DNA of 16,734 nt from an uncultured Eubacterium sp. (GCA_948468465.1 CAOKJJ010000106.1:1-16734), one strand, 5' to 3'. Shown: positions 7,149 to 15,396, numbered from the stretch's first letter. Made by a program: numbers and translations. Notes: a model not told the origin generated them from the letters alone.

Positions 7149-8024
7149 ATGGCAGTTTATCAAATCAGCAATGATCAGATTTCCATACAGATAGACAGTA
7201 TGGGAGCAGAACTGAAGTCTTTGAAAAAATTGGATACAGATACGGAGTATATGTGGGAAGGAAATCCGGAATATTGGAAACGGACTTCTCCGGTACTGTT
7301 TCCGCTGGTGGGAGGTCTGCGCGGCGGAAATTACCTGTTAGACAGCAAACGGTATCCGATGGGGCAGCATGGGTTTGCAAGAGATATGGAATTTCAGTTA
7401 AAAAGCCAGAGCGGCAATGAGATCTGGTTTTCTCTGGCATCCGATGCACAGACATTGGAAAAATATCCATATGCGTTTGTGCTGGAAATTGGATATGAAT
7501 TAAAACAAACGACTGTTGCGGTAAAATGGAAGGTAAGCAATCCTGCGGATGAAACGATGTACTTTTCGATCGGCGGACATCCTGCTTTTTGCTGCCCGAT
7601 TGCAAAAGGGGAGGAGCAGGAAGAGTATAAGATTTGGTTTGATGCCAAGGATCAGGTAATATCAGGCGTGATAGAGAGCGGACTGATGTCGGATAAAGAA
7701 GAGGTTTATTCTCTGCAGGACGGCTGTTTGCAGGTGACGGAGCATTTGTTTGATCAGGATGCGCTTGTAATAGAGAAGGATCAGGTACATAAAGTAGCGC
7801 TTGTTAAGCCGGATGGGAGTCATTATGTGACAGTCAGCTTTGATGCGCCGCTTTTTGGGATCTGGTCACCGCCTGGCAAAAAGGCGCCGTTTATTTGTAT
7901 TGAACCGTGGTATGGCCGATGTGATGCGCTGGATTTTGACGGAACCTGGCAGGAACGGGAGTGGGGACAGAAATTGCCGGCGGGTGAAAGTTTTGAAGCG
8001 GCTTATCAGATTACGGTACAATAA
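7149..8024 (+). CDS. Aldose 1-epimerase family protein, LacX-like (291 aa)
   Basis: This is a galactose mutarotase-like protein that would interconvert anomers of an aldose or a hexose phosphate in the cytoplasm. The start at 7149 is preferred because GAGGTG lies five bases upstream and the product then begins MAVYQISND. An earlier in-frame start would overlap the promoter. Family features are MWEGNPEYWKRTSPVLFPLVG (given here as the block around residues 35-55), QHGFAR with H74, GGHPAF with H144, and CIEPWYGRCD with E252. The two histidines and the glutamate match the catalytic positions of the superfamily. The length is typical of the LacX/YeaD-like branch. It stands alone behind its own promoter, and no sugar-operon neighbour identifies the substrate. 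Confidence 0.88.
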   Translation: MAVYQISNDQISIQIDSMGAELKSLKKLDTDTEYMWEGNPEYWKRTSPVLFPLVGGLRGGNYLLDSKRYPMGQHGFARDMEFQLKSQSGNEIWFSLASDAQTLEKYPYAFVLEIGYELKQTTVAVKWKVSNPADETMYFSIGGHPAFCCPIAKGEEQEEYKIWFDAKDQVISGVIESGLMSDKEEVYSLQDGCLQVTEHLFDQDALVIEKDQVHKVALVKPDGSHYVTVSFDAPLFGIWSPPGKKAPFICIEPWYGRCDALDFDGTWQEREWGQKLPAGESFEAAYQITVQ

Positions 8025-8202
8025 GATATCTGTATTATGAAATAATTTTGCAAGGTTTTTCGGCGCTCAATCGTATTCCTTATGAATACAAAAAATCACA
8101 AAGAATATCTGGTCTTTTTCTTAAATTTGATTTATACTTAGAGTACGAAAAAGACTGGCATAATTACAAAATGTTTGATGAAAAAGAAGGGGGAAATTAA
8201 TT

Positions 8203-8658
8203 ATGAAACGAATGAAACGTACCTTGCTGGCGGCAGCCCTGATTGGTGCAGTTTCCTTTACGACAGCCGGACAGTCCGTAACGGTTGCTTATGCGCACGG
8301 ACATCATGGCGGCGGACATTGCGGTTCGTCTACGAACTATTACTATTGCGGCGGTCACAGCGCACATACGCATACTGGAGGAGTTTGTCCTTATGCAGAT
8401 GATGATCCATATTATTACTGCGGCGGACATGATGCACATACGCATCCGGATGGGATCTGTCCTTATGCGACCTCTGTAAGCAGAACTACAATCCGTAAAG
8501 TACAAAGAACTTTAAACAGCTGTGGTTATAACTGCGGAACAGCGGACGGAGTGATGGGGACAAAGACAAAACGTGCATTGAAAAAATACCAGAGAGATAA
8601 TGGTTTGAAAGCAGACGGCAAGATTGGAGCGCAGACACTGGATGCATTAGGGCTGTAA
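8203..8658 (+). CDS. Secreted Cys/His-rich (YHYH-type) peptidoglycan-binding protein (151 aa)
   Basis: ATG 8203 follows AAGAAGGGGGA at a good distance. Residues 1-31 are a signal peptide (MKRMKR, then a hydrophobic stretch, cleavage after AYA). The mature N-terminus is His/Gly-rich (HGHHGGGHCG). Two near-identical modules follow at residues 46-65 and 70-89, each with the pattern YYYCGGHxAHTHxxGxCPYA, so each offers two Cys and three His. Residues about 95-151 form a PG_binding_1-type domain (IRKVQRTLNSCGYNCG, ADGVMGTKTKRALKKYQ, NGLKADGKIG, TLDALGL). The protein is probably exported, docks on peptidoglycan and may bind a metal through the repeats; the latter is inference. It is flanked downstream by a strong terminator and looks monocistronic. 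An imperfect hairpin just before it (about 8112-8157) was not resolved as a promoter or terminator. Confidence 0.85.
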   Translation: MKRMKRTLLAAALIGAVSFTTAGQSVTVAYAHGHHGGGHCGSSTNYYYCGGHSAHTHTGGVCPYADDDPYYYCGGHDAHTHPDGICPYATSVSRTTIRKVQRTLNSCGYNCGTADGVMGTKTKRALKKYQRDNGLKADGKIGAQTLDALGL

Positions 8659-8693
8659 AACTGTCGAAATGAGATTTCACACAGGAAATAAAT

Positions 8694-8736
8694 AAAAAGT
8701 GCAGAGTTCAGAACGGACTCTGTGCTTTTTATTTGT
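8694..8736. terminator. Strong bidirectional intrinsic terminator
   Basis: AAAAAGTGCAGAGTTC (8694-8709) pairs with GGACTCTGTGCTTTTT (8715-8730) over 16 positions with a few G:U pairs and a 5-nt loop. A T-rich tail follows. It separates the peptidoglycan-binding protein from the ABC operon. Confidence 0.88.
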
Positions 8737-8745
8737 TTTGCACCG

Positions 8746-8774
8746 TTTTCATAATGAGCAGATTATGTTAAAAT
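8746..8774 (+). promoter_or_regulatory. Probable promoter of the ABC transporter operon
   Basis: TTTTCA (8746-8751), a 17-bp spacer and TAAAAT (8769-8774) preceded by TG at 8766-8767 form a moderate promoter. It is correctly placed between the terminator and the ATPase gene. Confidence 0.55.
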
Positions 8775-8819
8775 AGAAGTATATATCAGAGGTAAACCAG
8801 ACAGCGGATGGAGGATCGT

Positions 8820-9524
8820 ATGAGTGCATTTGTGGAATTTAAAAATGTCAGTAAGACATACCATATGGGTGAAGTGAATATTGAAGCATTAAAAAATGTG
8901 AATTTTACCATTGAAAAAGGGGAATTTTGTGTTGTAGTCGGGGCGTCCGGGGCAGGGAAGACGACGATTTTGAATATTTTAGGCGGTATGGACGGACTTA
9001 CGGAAGGGCAGGTGCTGCTGGATGGAGAAGAGATTTCTGCTTATCGTAAAAAAAAGCTGACGGCTTACAGGCGCTATGATATTGGCTTTGTATTTCAATT
9101 TTATAATCTGGTGCAGAATTTAACGGCGCTGGAAAATGTGGAGCTGGCCGCGCAGATTTGTAAAGATCCCCTGGATGCGATGACTGTGCTGGAGATGGTT
9201 GGGCTGAAGGAACGGGCCGGCAATTTTCCGGCACAGCTGTCCGGCGGAGAGCAGCAAAGAGTAGCGATTGCGCGGGCGCTTGCCAAAAATCCAAAGCTGT
9301 TGCTCTGTGATGAGCCTACGGGAGCTTTGGATTATCATACGGGAAAAGCGGTGTTAAAGCTGCTGCAGGATGCGTGCAGAAAAAATAATATGACAGTGGT
9401 TGTGATTACGCATAATCAGGCGTTAACAGCGATGGCGGACAGGATTATTACGGTGAAGAGCGGTACGGTACATAGTATAGAGATGAATGAGCAGATTGTG
9501 CCTGTGGAAGAGATTGAATGGTAG
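8820..9524 (+). CDS. ABC transporter ATP-binding protein, MacB/LolD type (234 aa)
   Basis: This cytoplasmic ATPase powers the FtsX-type permease encoded next. ATG 8820 is chosen over the in-frame ATG at 8808 because GGAGG at 8811-8815 is ideally spaced to it. Motifs are Walker A GASGAGKT (41-48), Q-loop Q93 in FVFQFYNLV, signature [15 protein letters not shown] (140-154), Walker [13 protein letters not shown] (160-171) and switch His198 in VITHN. The sequence style and 234-residue length fit the MacB/LolD/FtsE (o228-like) group, whose members often work by mechanotransmission and not by carrying a solute through the membrane. Its stop (9522-9524) lies right at the permease start, so the two genes are co-transcribed and probably translationally coupled. 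Confidence 0.95.
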   Translation: MSAFVEFKNVSKTYHMGEVNIEALKNVNFTIEKGEFCVVVGASGAGKTTILNILGGMDGLTEGQVLLDGEEISAYRKKKLTAYRRYDIGFVFQFYNLVQNLTALENVELAAQICKDPLDAMTVLEMVGLKERAGNFPAQLSGGEQQRVAIARALAKNPKLLLCDEPTGALDYHTGKAVLKLLQDACRKNNMTVVVITHNQALTAMADRIITVKSGTVHSIEMNEQIVPVEEIEW

Positions 9525-9535
9525 AGGGCCGGAAG

Positions 9536-12500
9536 ATGAATAAGGGAATGCTGAAAACGACAATGAGGGAAATCAAAGGAAGTCTTGGACGGTATGCCGC
9601 GATACTTGCGATTGTCATGCTGGGGGTGGCATTGTTTACCGGATTAAAGGCGACGACACCGGCGATGATCGCTACGGAAAACGATTATCTGGCGGAGCAG
9701 AATTTTTATGATTTCCGGCTGCTGTCTACGATTGGATTTGAGGAGTCGGATATAGAAAAATTGGATATAGAAAAACCAGATATAGAAAAACCGGATACAG
9801 AAAAACCGGTTAAGGCGGATAAAACAGTCGTTGTGGAAGGAGCGGTTTCTGTAGACGCGGCCTGTACGCTGGACAATGAAAATGAGTCTGTATATAAATT
9901 CCATACAGTGCCGGAAACAGTGAATCAGATCGTGCTGACAGCCGGAAGGATGCCGCAGCGGGCAGATGAATGCGTGCTGGATTCCGCACGATATGGGAAG
10001 GATATGATTGGCGCCAAAATTACAGTGACGGACAATAATACAGAGGATACGCTGGAGATGTTTGGAGAACGGACATTTACAGCGGTGGGTATCGTGCGGT
10101 CGCCGTATTATATTAACTTTGAGCGAGGTACGACGACGGTTGGAGAAGGAAAAATAACGGCTTTTTTGTATGTGCCAAGAGAAGCGTTTGCGATGGAAGA
10201 GCTGACGGAGATTTATGTAAAGACGGACCAGAAATTTGATGTGTACACAGATGCATATACAGATTATATTGACGGCATGCAGGACGAGATGGAGGCAAAG
10301 ACGAAGGAGCTTGTGCTGGCGCGTTATGCAAAAATAAAGGGAGATGCACAAAAGGAAATAGATGATGCGCAGACGGAACTGGATGAGAAGACGGCGGACG
10401 CAAAGCGGGAGCTGGCAGATGCATGGAAAAAAATTAAGGATGGAGAGCAGGAAATTGTAGACGGGGAACAGGAGCTGGAAGATGGAAAGCGAAAAGTAAA
10501 GGATGGAGAACGGGAAATCGCGGCAAATGAAACAAAGTTGGCAGACAGTGAGCAGGAACTGCTCAGCGGGGAACAGGAAGTTCGGGTTAAATCACAGGAA
10601 ATTCGTGATGCAGAAGCAAAAATTGAGCAGGCGGAGCGGGAAATCGCGGCAAATGAAACAAAGCTGGCGGATGGGCGCGTGCAGCTGAAACAGGCAAGGG
10701 CAAAGCTATTGAAGGAAGAAGAAAAGCTGCGTAAACAGCAGTCAGCTTTGTCGGACAAAGAAGCGGAGCTGGCAAAGCAGGAGACAGAGCTTGCAAAAAA
10801 AGAAGAAGAATTGAATCGGCAGGAAGCAGAGCTGGCAAAGCAGGAAGCGGATCTGGTGCAGCAGGAGACAGAGCTGAAAAAGCAGGAAGCAGAGCTGGCA
10901 AAGCAGGAGACAGAGCTTGTAGAAAAAGAGACAGAGCTGACGAAGCAAAAGACAGAATTAGAAAAAAAGGAAACGGAGCTGGACAGCCAGGAGGAAAAGC
11001 TGAATCGCCAGGAAGAGGAACTGCGTGTACAGAAGCAGCAGTTAGAACAGGCTTATGCCGCACAGCAGATGCCGCACAGCCAGTATGAAGCGCAGATGCG
11101 GGAGGTTCAGGCCGGGCTGCAGCAAATCCGCATGGGCCTGGAAGAGGTAAGCGCTGGAAAAAGTGAGGTGCGTGCCGGACAAACGCAGCTGCAGGAAGGT
11201 TTGCAGCAAGTACATGCCGGACTGGCACAGGTACGGGAAGGACTGGCGCAGATACATGCCGGACAGCAGCAGGTACAAGACGGATTGAAGCAGGTGCGTG
11301 CCGGACTGAAGCAGGTACGCAGCGGACAGAAACAGATACAGACCGGCCTGGATCAGGTACATGCCGGACAACGGCAGATACAGGCGGCAAAAAAGAAATT
11401 AGCGTCCGGAGAAAAACAGCTGCAGACAGCGAAAAACGAAATCGCAATAAAAGAAAAAACGATGGCGGAATCAGAACAGGAGCTTGCAGCAGGCAAAGCG
11501 GAGACGGCAAATGCGCGCAAAGAACTGGAGGATGGAAAACAAGAGCTGAAAAAAGGAAAAACGGAGCTTCAAAATGGCAGGCAGCAATTATCAGACGGCA
11601 GGCAAAAGCTGGAGGAAGCCAGAACGGAGCTTGCGGATGCGAAAGAAGAGCTGAAGAAGGGACGAAAAGACCTGGATAAAGGAAAGACAGAGCTCGCGGA
11701 GGCCAGAACAGAATATGCCGATGCAAAAGCTGAATTTGAGGAGGAAACGGCGGATGCGCAAAAGAAAATTGATGATGCACAGAGCGAATTGGATGAACTG
11801 GAGGAACCGGATTATTATGTGCTGACAAGAAATACGAATATTGGCTATGCTTGTTATGAAAGTGATTCGAATATTGTAGCAGGGATTGCAAATGTTTTTC
11901 CGGTATTCTTTTTTCTCGTAGCGGCGTTAATCTGCATGACTACGATGAACCGCATGGTAGAAGAACAGCGTACACAGATCGGCGTGCTCAAAGCATTGGG
12001 ATATGGGAACGGCGCGATTATATGGAAATATTTGTTTTACGCCGGATCTGCGGCAGCAGTTGGAGCGGTTTTGGGCTGCATCATTGGAACCTGGCTGTTT
12101 CCAAAGGTTATTTGGATGGGCTACAGTATTATGTACAGCATGGGGGACATTGATTATTATTTTGATGTATGGTCGGCGGTCTTTTCTGTGCTGGCTGCGC
12201 TTATTTGTTCGATGGGAGCAGCGTATTTTTCCTGCCGATATGAGCTGTATAGTGTACCGGCCAGCCTGATTCGGCCAAAAGCGCCTAAGAGCGGCAAACG
12301 TATTTTTCTGGAAAATATAAGTTTTATCTGGAGCAGAATGAAGTTTTTGCATAAAGTGTCCGTTAGAAATATTTTCAGATATAAAAAGCGGTTTTTTATG
12401 ATGATTCTGGGAATCAGCGGCTGTACCGCGCTGCTGCTGACGGGATTTGGGGTAAAAGATTCTGTTACCAATGTCGCGGATATGCAGTATGACGAGATTC

Positions 12501-13471
12501 AGATCTATGATATCGGCGTTACGTTTTCAGAAAATCTGCAGGCAGCGGATCTGGAGGAATGGACGGAAAAGACAAAGGATCAGATTGCGCGGACGGCATT
12601 CAAGTATGAGGAAAGCGCGGACCTGGATTTTGGCGGAAAAACGAAATCTGTTTATCTGGGAATCCCGCAAAATGTTCAGGAAATAGATGATTTTTTGGAT
12701 CTGCATACAACAGACAGGGAAGAGATCGCTTATCCGAAAAAGAATGAGGTTGTCTTATCTGATAAGCTGGCGGAGGTTATGGGAATTCGTGCGGGTGATC
12801 ATGTAACGCTGCGGGACAGCGAGATGAACAGCCTGACAGTGGAAGTCAGCGCACTTTGTGAAAATTTTATTTATAATTATGCATATATTTCGAGAGAGAC
12901 TTATGAAGCTCAGATAGGAAAGGAACCGGAATTTAAGAGCGCGTACGTGACTGTAAAAGAAGGAAAAGATATCCATGAGGCGGCAGCTGCCATCGCGGAT
13001 ATGGATCAGGTGGTAGCAGTTTCGTTAACGGGTGATATGCGGGAGCGGATTGCGTCGATGATGAAAAGCATGGATTATATTGTACTGTTAATTATCGTAT
13101 GCGCAGGAAGCCTTGCGTTTATCGTGCTTTATAATCTGACAAATATTAATATTACGGAACGGATACGGGAAATTGCAACGATCAAGGTGCTTGGATTTTA
13201 CGCGAGAGAAACGGCGGATTATGTGTTCCGGGAAAATCTTGCGCTTACCGGCCTGGGTGCGCTTGTCGGGCTTGGCCTGGGGAAATGGCTGCATTGGTTT
13301 GTGATGGATCAGGTAAAGATCGATATGCTTTCGTTTAAAACAATGATTACGCCGGACAGTTATGTGGCAAGTTTGCTGCTTACGTTTGTCTTTGCACTGT
13401 TGGTTAACGGAATGATGTATTTTAAGCTGGAGAATATCCATATGGCAGAGGCGTTAAAGTCTATCGAATAG
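9536..13471 (+). CDS. FtsX-like ABC permease with a ~510-residue extracellular coiled-coil hairpin (1311 aa)
   Basis: This is the membrane partner of the preceding ATPase. ATG 9536 has AGAGGG seven bases upstream; an alternative ATG at 9518 overlaps the ATPase stop. Residues below are counted from 9518. TM1 lies at about 25-45 and is followed by a MacB-like ectodomain (about 50-250). A charged heptad-repeat region (about 251-762) is interrupted near the middle by QQMPHSQ (516-522). TMs follow at about 787-808, 835-860 and 885-905 with the FtsX motif MVEEQRTQIGVLKALGYG. The second half-module has TM5 at about 957-977, an ectodomain at about 980-1185, and TMs at about 1187-1206, 1243-1262 and 1281-1303 with ERIREIATIKVLGFYARE. 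Such 8-TM duplicated FtsX proteins occur in Bacillota, commonly with some LxDGxxEL heptads. Here the coiled coil is very long. The substrate or effector is unknown; cell-wall remodelling is one inference. Confidence 0.9.
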   Translation: MNKGMLKTTMREIKGSLGRYAAILAIVMLGVALFTGLKATTPAMIATENDYLAEQNFYDFRLLSTIGFEESDIEKLDIEKPDIEKPDTEKPVKADKTVVVEGAVSVDAACTLDNENESVYKFHTVPETVNQIVLTAGRMPQRADECVLDSARYGKDMIGAKITVTDNNTEDTLEMFGERTFTAVGIVRSPYYINFERGTTTVGEGKITAFLYVPREAFAMEELTEIYVKTDQKFDVYTDAYTDYIDGMQDEMEAKTKELVLARYAKIKGDAQKEIDDAQTELDEKTADAKRELADAWKKIKDGEQEIVDGEQELEDGKRKVKDGEREIAANETKLADSEQELLSGEQEVRVKSQEIRDAEAKIEQAEREIAANETKLADGRVQLKQARAKLLKEEEKLRKQQSALSDKEAELAKQETELAKKEEELNRQEAELAKQEADLVQQETELKKQEAELAKQETELVEKETELTKQKTELEKKETELDSQEEKLNRQEEELRVQKQQLEQAYAAQQMPHSQYEAQMREVQAGLQQIRMGLEEVSAGKSEVRAGQTQLQEGLQQVHAGLAQVREGLAQIHAGQQQVQDGLKQVRAGLKQVRSGQKQIQTGLDQVHAGQRQIQAAKKKLASGEKQLQTAKNEIAIKEKTMAESEQELAAGKAETANARKELEDGKQELKKGKTELQNGRQQLSDGRQKLEEARTELADAKEELKKGRKDLDKGKTELAEARTEYADAKAEFEEETADAQKKIDDAQSELDELEEPDYYVLTRNTNIGYACYESDSNIVAGIANVFPVFFFLVAALICMTTMNRMVEEQRTQIGVLKALGYGNGAIIWKYLFYAGSAAAVGAVLGCIIGTWLFPKVIWMGYSIMYSMGDIDYYFDVWSAVFSVLAALICSMGAAYFSCRYELYSVPASLIRPKAPKSGKRIFLENISFIWSRMKFLHKVSVRNIFRYKKRFFMMILGISGCTALLLTGFGVKDSVTNVADMQYDEIQIYDIGVTFSENLQAADLEEWTEKTKDQIARTAFKYEESADLDFGGKTKSVYLGIPQNVQEIDDFLDLHTTDREEIAYPKKNEVVLSDKLAEVMGIRAGDHVTLRDSEMNSLTVEVSALCENFIYNYAYISRETYEAQIGKEPEFKSAYVTVKEGKDIHEAAAAIADMDQVVAVSLTGDMRERIASMMKSMDYIVLLIIVCAGSLAFIVLYNLTNINITERIREIATIKVLGFYARETADYVFRENLALTGLGALVGLGLGKWLHWFVMDQVKIDMLSFKTMITPDSYVASLLLTFVFALLVNGMMYFKLENIHMAEALKSIE
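9749..9808 (+). repeat. Four 15-bp in-frame tandem repeats (DIEKP)
   Basis: Four copies of a unit like GATATAGAAAAACCG encode DIEKL, DIEKP, DIEKP and DTEKP (residues 78-97 counted from 9518). Gain or loss of copies would keep the frame, so this is a likely length-variable spacer between TM1 and the first ectodomain of the permease. Confidence 0.9.
10763..11036 (+). repeat. Degenerate 21-bp tandem repeats, Glu/Lys heptads
   Basis: About thirteen consecutive seven-residue units of the type ELAKQET or ELxKKEx (residues about 416-506) are encoded by 21-bp repeats resembling GAGCTGGCAAAGCAGGAGACA. The nucleotide identity between copies suggests expansion by repeat duplication in addition to selection for the heptad. 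Confidence 0.85.
11099..11384 (+). repeat. Degenerate 21-bp tandem repeats, Gln/Gly heptads
   Basis: About thirteen units of the type QVRAGLK or QVHAGLA (residues about 528-622) are encoded by 21-bp repeats resembling CAGGTACGTGCCGGACTGAAG. They differ from the Glu/Lys heptads on the other side of the PHSQ break, consistent with two separately expanded arms of one coiled coil. Confidence 0.85.
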
Positions 13472-13513
13472 GAATCATGCAAAATAAGAATAAAACAAAT
13501 CCTATATATCATA

Positions 13514-13542
13514 TTGACATACTAGGAAAACTAGGATATACT
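13514..13542 (+). promoter_or_regulatory. Consensus promoter of cysK with overlapping ACTAGGA direct repeats
   Basis: A perfect TTGACA (13514-13519), a 17-bp spacer and TATACT (13537-13542) make a strong promoter. The spacer contains ACTAGGA twice (13521-13527 and 13530-13536), and the -10 continues as ATACTAAA. Repeats placed between -35 and -10 are typical of repressor operators. An Rrf2-type (CymR/IscR-like) regulator of sulfur metabolism is a plausible but unproven binder. Confidence 0.75.
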
Positions 13543-13602
13543 AAATTTGTTTCATTTATAACAGACAGATGACAGTTCATCATAGAAAGGAAGTATGTGT
13601 TT

Positions 13603-14532
13603 ATGGGAATTTATAAAAATGTAACAGAATTAGTAGGCAATACACCGATACTTGCATTGAACCGTTACGGAAAAAATAATGGTCTGGAAGCGGTTATTCT
13701 TGCAAAACTGGAATATTTCAATCCAGCAGGAAGTGTAAAGGACCGTATTGCAAAGAAGATTTTGCTGGATGCATGGGAAAGCGGCAGGATTCACAAGGAT
13801 TCGGTTATCATCGAGCCAACAAGCGGAAATACGGGCATAGGACTTGCTTCTGTTGCGGCATCGCTTGGACTGCGGGTCATTATTACGATGCCGGAGACGA
13901 TGAGTGTCGAGCGGCGCAATCTGATGAAAGCTTATGGAGCTGAATTGGTGCTGACAGACGGTTCCAAAGGGATGAAAGGGGCGATTGCGAAAGCAGAGGA
14001 GCTGGCAGCGGAACTGGAGGGGAGTTTTCTTCCGGGGCAATTTGTGAACCAGCTGAATCCGCAGGTACATCGGGAGACAACCGGGCCTGAAATCTGGAAA
14101 GATACGGATGGAAAAGTGGATATTTTGGTTGCGGGCGTAGGAACCGGCGGAACGATTACAGGGACAGGAGAATATTTAAAATCAAAGAATCCAGAGATTA
14201 AAGTGGTGGCAGTCGAGCCGTCAGCTTCGCCAGTCTTATCAGAAGGCAAACCGGGAGCGCATAAGATACAGGGAATCGGTGCGGGATTTGTGCCGGATAC
14301 ATTGAATACAGATATTTATGATGAAATTATTCAGGTTGAGAATGAGGATGCGTTTGAAAAAGGAAGAGAAATTGCCCGGACAGAAGGGATACTGGTAGGA
14401 ATATCTTCCGGCGCGGCTCTGTGGGCGGCAACGCAGCTGGCAAAACGGCCGGAAAACAAAGGAAAAACAATTGTTGCGGTATTTCCGGATACGGGAGAAC
14501 GGTATTTATCTACACCGATGTTTGATCATTAG
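13603..14532 (+). CDS. cysK: Cysteine synthase A (O-acetylserine sulfhydrylase), 309 aa
   Basis: This cytoplasmic PLP enzyme makes L-cysteine from O-acetyl-L-serine and sulfide. ATG 13603 follows GAAAGGAAG at about nine bases; a GTG at 13597 is possible but too close to it. The product begins [15 protein letters not shown], as CysK proteins do. It has the PLP lysine K46 in NPAGSVKDR, the substrate loop TSGNTG (73-78), the phosphate-binding loop GTGGTITG (180-187) and ISSGAA (267-272). Length and motifs fit CysK better than cystathionine beta-synthase-like or CysM proteins, although exact donor specificity cannot be read from the sequence. A strong promoter with operator-like repeats precedes it. 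A short-chain dehydrogenase begins about 56 bases after its stop and is probably co-transcribed. Confidence 0.95.
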   Translation: MGIYKNVTELVGNTPILALNRYGKNNGLEAVILAKLEYFNPAGSVKDRIAKKILLDAWESGRIHKDSVIIEPTSGNTGIGLASVAASLGLRVIITMPETMSVERRNLMKAYGAELVLTDGSKGMKGAIAKAEELAAELEGSFLPGQFVNQLNPQVHRETTGPEIWKDTDGKVDILVAGVGTGGTITGTGEYLKSKNPEIKVVAVEPSASPVLSEGKPGAHKIQGIGAGFVPDTLNTDIYDEIIQVENEDAFEKGREIARTEGILVGISSGAALWAATQLAKRPENKGKTIVAVFPDTGERYLSTPMFDH

Positions 14533-14588
14533 CTGTCTGCTTACCGGATGTCTGACTGCAATGGACAGGGAGGAAAGAGGGTGAGAAA

Positions 14589-15317
14589 ATCAAAACCGCA
14601 TTTATTTCAGGAGCTTCGCATGGAATCGGCAAAGCGATTGCGTATAAGCTGGCGGCAGAAGGATGTCATCTGGCGCTAAACTGTAAAAACAGCAAAGAGG
14701 CGTTAAAGGATATCTGCCAGGATTTGGCTGAGCGATATGGAATCGTGGCGCTGCCGCTGATCGGTGATATTGGTGACGCGGCGGCAGTCAGCCAGATGTT
14801 TTCCAGGACAAATGAATGCATGGGGCAGATAGACTGGCTCGTAAATAATGCCGGGGTTTCTCAGATCGGATTGCTGAGTGAATTGCAGATTCACGATTGG
14901 CAGACGATGCTTGATACGAATCTGTCATCTGTATTTTATTGCTGCAGGCAGGTGATTCCAGGGATGGTACAAAAAAAGTCAGGTAAGATTTTGAATATTT
15001 CATCTGTGTGGGGTGAGGTAGGCGCTTCTTGTGAAGCGGCTTACTCTGCGGCAAAAGGCGGCGTCAATGCATTGACAAAAGCACTGGCAAAAGAACTGGC
15101 GCCAAGCGGGATTCAGGTAAATGCGATTGCATGCGGCTGTATTGATACACGCATGAACGCATGTTTTAGCCTGCAGGAGCGCTTCGAGCTGGAAAACGAG
15201 ATACCGGCAGGGAGATACGGGACAACGGATGAGGTGGCGCATTTGGCCTGGCAGCTGCTGTCTGGAAACGATTATCTGACGGGACAGATTATACGATTGG
15301 ATGGAGGTTGGATTTGA
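14589..15317 (+). CDS. FabG-like short-chain dehydrogenase with defective or unusual start (about 242 aa)
   Basis: This NAD(P)-dependent oxidoreductase has the classical SDR fold. Counting from 14589 it shows the cofactor loop SGASHGIG (7-14), NNAG (86-89), catalytic Ser in NISSVWG (138-139), Tyr152 and Lys156 in YSAAKGG, and the C-terminal LTGQIIRLDGG. The SDR frame is open back to 14556 but contains no ATG, GTG or TTG before the Rossmann motif. At the expected start the sequence is GAGGGTGAGAAAATCAAAACC. It would read MKTAFISG if ATC 14589 were ATG, or MRKIKTAFISG from GTG 14581 if the A run had one more A. The first acceptable in-frame start codon (TTG 14724) would lose the cofactor-binding motif. 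So this is a start-codon mutation, a one-base deletion, a sequencing error, or rare AUC initiation. The catalytic residues are intact, so decay is recent or absent. Confidence 0.78.
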   Translation: MKTAFISGASHGIGKAIAYKLAAEGCHLALNCKNSKEALKDICQDLAERYGIVALPLIGDIGDAAAVSQMFSRTNECMGQIDWLVNNAGVSQIGLLSELQIHDWQTMLDTNLSSVFYCCRQVIPGMVQKKSGKILNISSVWGEVGASCEAAYSAAKGGVNALTKALAKELAPSGIQVNAIACGCIDTRMNACFSLQERFELENEIPAGRYGTTDEVAHLAWQLLSGNDYLTGQIIRLDGGWI

Positions 15318-15342
15318 CTTTTGCCATATGATACGGTATGCT
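15314..15342 (+). promoter_or_regulatory. Probable promoter of the XRE regulator gene
   Basis: TTGACT (15314-15319), a 17-bp spacer and TATGCT (15337-15342) lie on the stop codon of the preceding gene. The regulator therefore probably has its own transcript, starting near 15349. Confidence 0.6.
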
Positions 15343-15396
15343 TAAATAAATTACCCTGTTAATCCAGAAAAGGACTGCTGGAGGGATGTGAGATGT

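Noticed and set aside
8112..8157. GGTCTTTTTC/GAAAAAGACT inverted repeat before the peptidoglycan-binding protein
   Set aside because: It has no T run at its 3' side and contains a TATACT without a matching -35. It could be neither confirmed as a terminator nor as a promoter or operator, so it is mentioned only in the gene entry.
9644..10351. Minus-strand open frame of 235 codons opposite the permease N-terminal region
   Set aside because: It lies entirely inside a convincing plus-strand gene. Its translation is Arg/His/Phe/Ile-rich nonsense with no domain.
10587..11891. Long minus-strand open frame of 434 codons opposite the permease rod
   Set aside because: It is a by-product of the 21-bp purine-rich repeats on the plus strand, which rarely make stops in the complementary frame. 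Its product is low-complexity Pro/Ser/Leu, and no plausible ribosome site was found.
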